From the NCBI GenBank assembly GCA_012838895.1, contig DUOJ01000135.1, forward strand, positions 1 to 64,000: DNA of 64,000 nucleotides, given 5' to 3'. A program made the position numbers and the translations under genes. This document shows, piece after piece, positions 62,794 through 64,000 of the stretch (within the stretch, counting starts at the first letter, position 1; each line of letters opens with the position of its first letter). The stretch is from Spirochaetales bacterium. GTDB taxonomy: Bacteria; Spirochaetota; Spirochaetia; Sphaerochaetales; Sphaerochaetaceae. The notes beneath the pieces were generated by a model that ran no database searches, was not told the DNA's origin, and worked only from the letters and a program-made list of their open reading frames with translations.

Positions 62794-63892
62794 TATCTAA
62801 GAATACTATATCTTCGGGCCTAAAAAGTACAACACTTTTCCCCTTTCTAGCGTTAGAGGGGATATCGCGTCCTTGGTGGCCTGCCATTTTTAAGATTTCG
62901 GTAGAGTTGTAGTAGGGGACCGCCTTAGCAATCTTATTAACCATCACCACATCACCCCCATGGAAAACCCCTTCAACGGCAACAACCCCACTAGGAAGGA
63001 GGCTCTTATGGGCCCTAAGGGCAGCTACAGCCCCATCATCAATCCAAATTGTCCCCTCTGGGGCGGTGTTAATAATCCAGCGCTGACGCTGCTTCATCCC
63101 CTCTTGAGGGTGAAAATAGGTTCCCAAAGTCTCTCCATCGAAAATTCTCTGTAACACCCTCTCCTCATAACCGCTGGCGATTACGGTGGCACAACCGGCA
63201 AAGGTGGCTATTTTAGCAGCCAACAGTTTGGTGCGCATCCCACCAGTTGAGAAGGCACCACTGGTTCCTCCCCCGTAGCTTAAAATTGTCTCATCAATTG
63301 AAACTACATCACTTAGCAACTTAGCGTCACTGTGGAGATGGGGATCTTTATCGTAGAGGCCAGCAATATCGGTGAGAATCACTAATAGATCGGCATCAAT
63401 CTTACTCGCCACAAAGGCGCTGAGACGGTCGTTATCGCCAAAGGCGGTCCCAATCTCAGCAATACTGACAACGTCGTTCTCGTTAATTATGGGGATAACT
63501 CCCAGTTCCAATAGGGTATCAATTGAATTTTTAAGGTTGACGAAAGTTTTACGCTGATTCATATCGCTCCGAGTGAGGAGGATTTGAGAGCAAATTAGGG
63601 AGTGTTTTTCAAAAGCTTCCCGGTAATGACTCATCAATAAGGGCTGTCCAATTGAGGCACACGCCTGACGCAAGGCAACTTGGCGCACGGCGGTGGTGCG
63701 CTTGAGCTCTTTAGCCCCCAACCCAATGGCCCCTGAAGAGACGAGGAGAACTTGGACACCCCGCTCGCGTAGCCCCGCAATATCGTCTACTACCTGATCA
63801 ATTCGAGCATTATCGATGCCATTTTTTGAAGAGATCAGATTTGTCCCCACCTTAACCACTGCCCGATGTACTTTAGAAATATCGCGTCCCAT
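62783..63892 (-). CDS. proB: Glutamate 5-kinase
   Basis: 369 residues from the ATG at 63892 (a GTG at 63904 is possible). HRAVVKVGTNLIS, LLVSSGAIGLGAKEL and FGDNDRLSAFVASKIDADLLVILTDIAGLYDKDP are the amino-acid-kinase signatures of ProB. The last ~90 residues form the PUA domain usual in bacterial ProB. It phosphorylates glutamate, the first and feedback-controlled step of proline synthesis. A GGTGG site precedes the ATG. Confidence 0.94.
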   Translation of the reverse strand: MGRDISKVHRAVVKVGTNLISSKNGIDNARIDQVVDDIAGLRERGVQVLLVSSGAIGLGAKELKRTTAVRQVALRQACASIGQPLLMSHYREAFEKHSLICSQILLTRSDMNQRKTFVNLKNSIDTLLELGVIPIINENDVVSIAEIGTAFGDNDRLSAFVASKIDADLLVILTDIAGLYDKDPHLHSDAKLLSDVVSIDETILSYGGGTSGAFSTGGMRTKLLAAKIATFAGCATVIASGYEERVLQRIFDGETLGTYFHPQEGMKQRQRWIINTAPEGTIWIDDGAVAALRAHKSLLPSGVVAVEGVFHGGDVVMVNKIAKAVPYYNSTEILKMAGHQGRDIPSNARKGKSVVLFRPEDIVFLDNGQ

Positions 63893-63893
63893 T

Positions 63894-64000
63894 TTATTCA
63901 CCACCGTACAATTCTGATTTATCGTTTTCTAACTCTATATGCTTGAAGGGTCGCCCCGCAGCGTAGGTGGCTACAGTGTGCCCCTCACCACCTAAGAGCC
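63894..64000 (-). CDS. C-terminus of an unidentified protein, cut by the window edge
   Basis: An open frame entering from the right edge ends in a TAA two bases before the proB ATG. The last visible residues include GGEGHTVATYAAGRPFKHIE and a short acidic tail. The base composition looks coding, and the close spacing suggests an operon with proB. I cannot assign a family from 34 residues. Confidence 0.5.
   Translation of the reverse strand, partial: LLGGEGHTVATYAAGRPFKHIELENDKSELYGGE

Noticed and set aside
1-64000. Mobile elements, prophage, CRISPR arrays, tRNA/rRNA genes or a replication origin
   Set aside because: Read on both strands, no transposase, integrase, repeat-spacer array, cloverleaf or DnaA-box cluster was seen. 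All gaps are under 300 bases and are accounted for by promoters or terminators.

Overview
The window looks like chromosomal housekeeping DNA from a spirochaete, probably a member of Spirochaetales with more biosynthetic capacity than Treponema pallidum. The evidence is a long PPi-type phosphofructokinase, a UPF0164-like outer-membrane protein, an Hc1-type histone-like peptide, a short divergent rpoZ joined to miaA, and an Amidase_3 enzyme with a signal peptide. The species cannot be named from the sequence. I saw no tRNA, rRNA, CRISPR array, insertion sequence or prophage. Coding density is very high: no gap reaches 300 bases, and genes in a run commonly overlap by 1-20 bases.

Layout, left to right. 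1-4.9 kb (minus): serA-serC-lrp-lysC, a serine/aspartate-family operon carrying its own Lrp/AsnC regulator, then a dihydroorotate-dehydrogenase-like flavoprotein and the start of a further gene. 4.9-10.6 kb (minus): recO-recJ, rpsU, then metY-metA. A terminator-like hairpin and a 23-codon leader ORF lie between rpsU and metY. 10.7-18.2 kb: a DUF4105/Lnb-like membrane protein (plus), carbamate kinase (minus), then YhhQ, an SGNH hydrolase, lon, a U32 protein and the histone-like peptide (plus). 18.3-23.6 kb (minus): cysS, an ECF sigma/anti-sigma pair and valS. 23.6-27.8 kb: murB (plus), an unknown exported protein (minus), ackA (plus), a cytidylate-kinase-like protein (minus).

27.2-33.9 kb (minus): ArsC/Spx-like, metallo-hydrolase, acyl-CoA synthetase, DAHP synthase, DJ-1, DUF1846 and the kinase-like gene. 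34-42.3 kb: asnS, LuxR-type regulator, YaiI, PPi-PFK, DUF364, Fe-alcohol dehydrogenase, YhbY, and a second acyl-CoA synthetase. 42.4-46.5 kb (plus): folC, NFACT/RqcH-like, and an unknown membrane protein whose cytoplasmic half resembles a degenerate protein kinase. 46.5-53.3 kb (minus): DNA methylase, UPF0164-like protein, then zinc-ribbon protein-murC-yicC-cmk-rpoZ-miaA. 53.4-61.2 kb (plus): murE-ddl-dinB, then trmL-proC-serS-pncB. 61.2-64 kb (minus): an unidentified gene, proB, glycosyltransferase and amidase.

Together the genes describe fermentative sugar catabolism (PPi-PFK, acetate kinase, Fe-ADH, carbamate kinase), synthesis of Ser, Met (acetyl-homoserine route), Pro and aromatic precursors, several peptidoglycan steps (murB, murC, murE, ddl) and translation/tRNA-modification functions. 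The points most worth a second look are: the metY leader arrangement; the pseudokinase-like protein; miaA lacking any ATG/GTG/TTG start; a set of genes whose promoters imply leaderless mRNAs; a DNA methylase with DPPA in place of DPPY; and seven of eight convergent gene pairs overlapping at their 3' ends.
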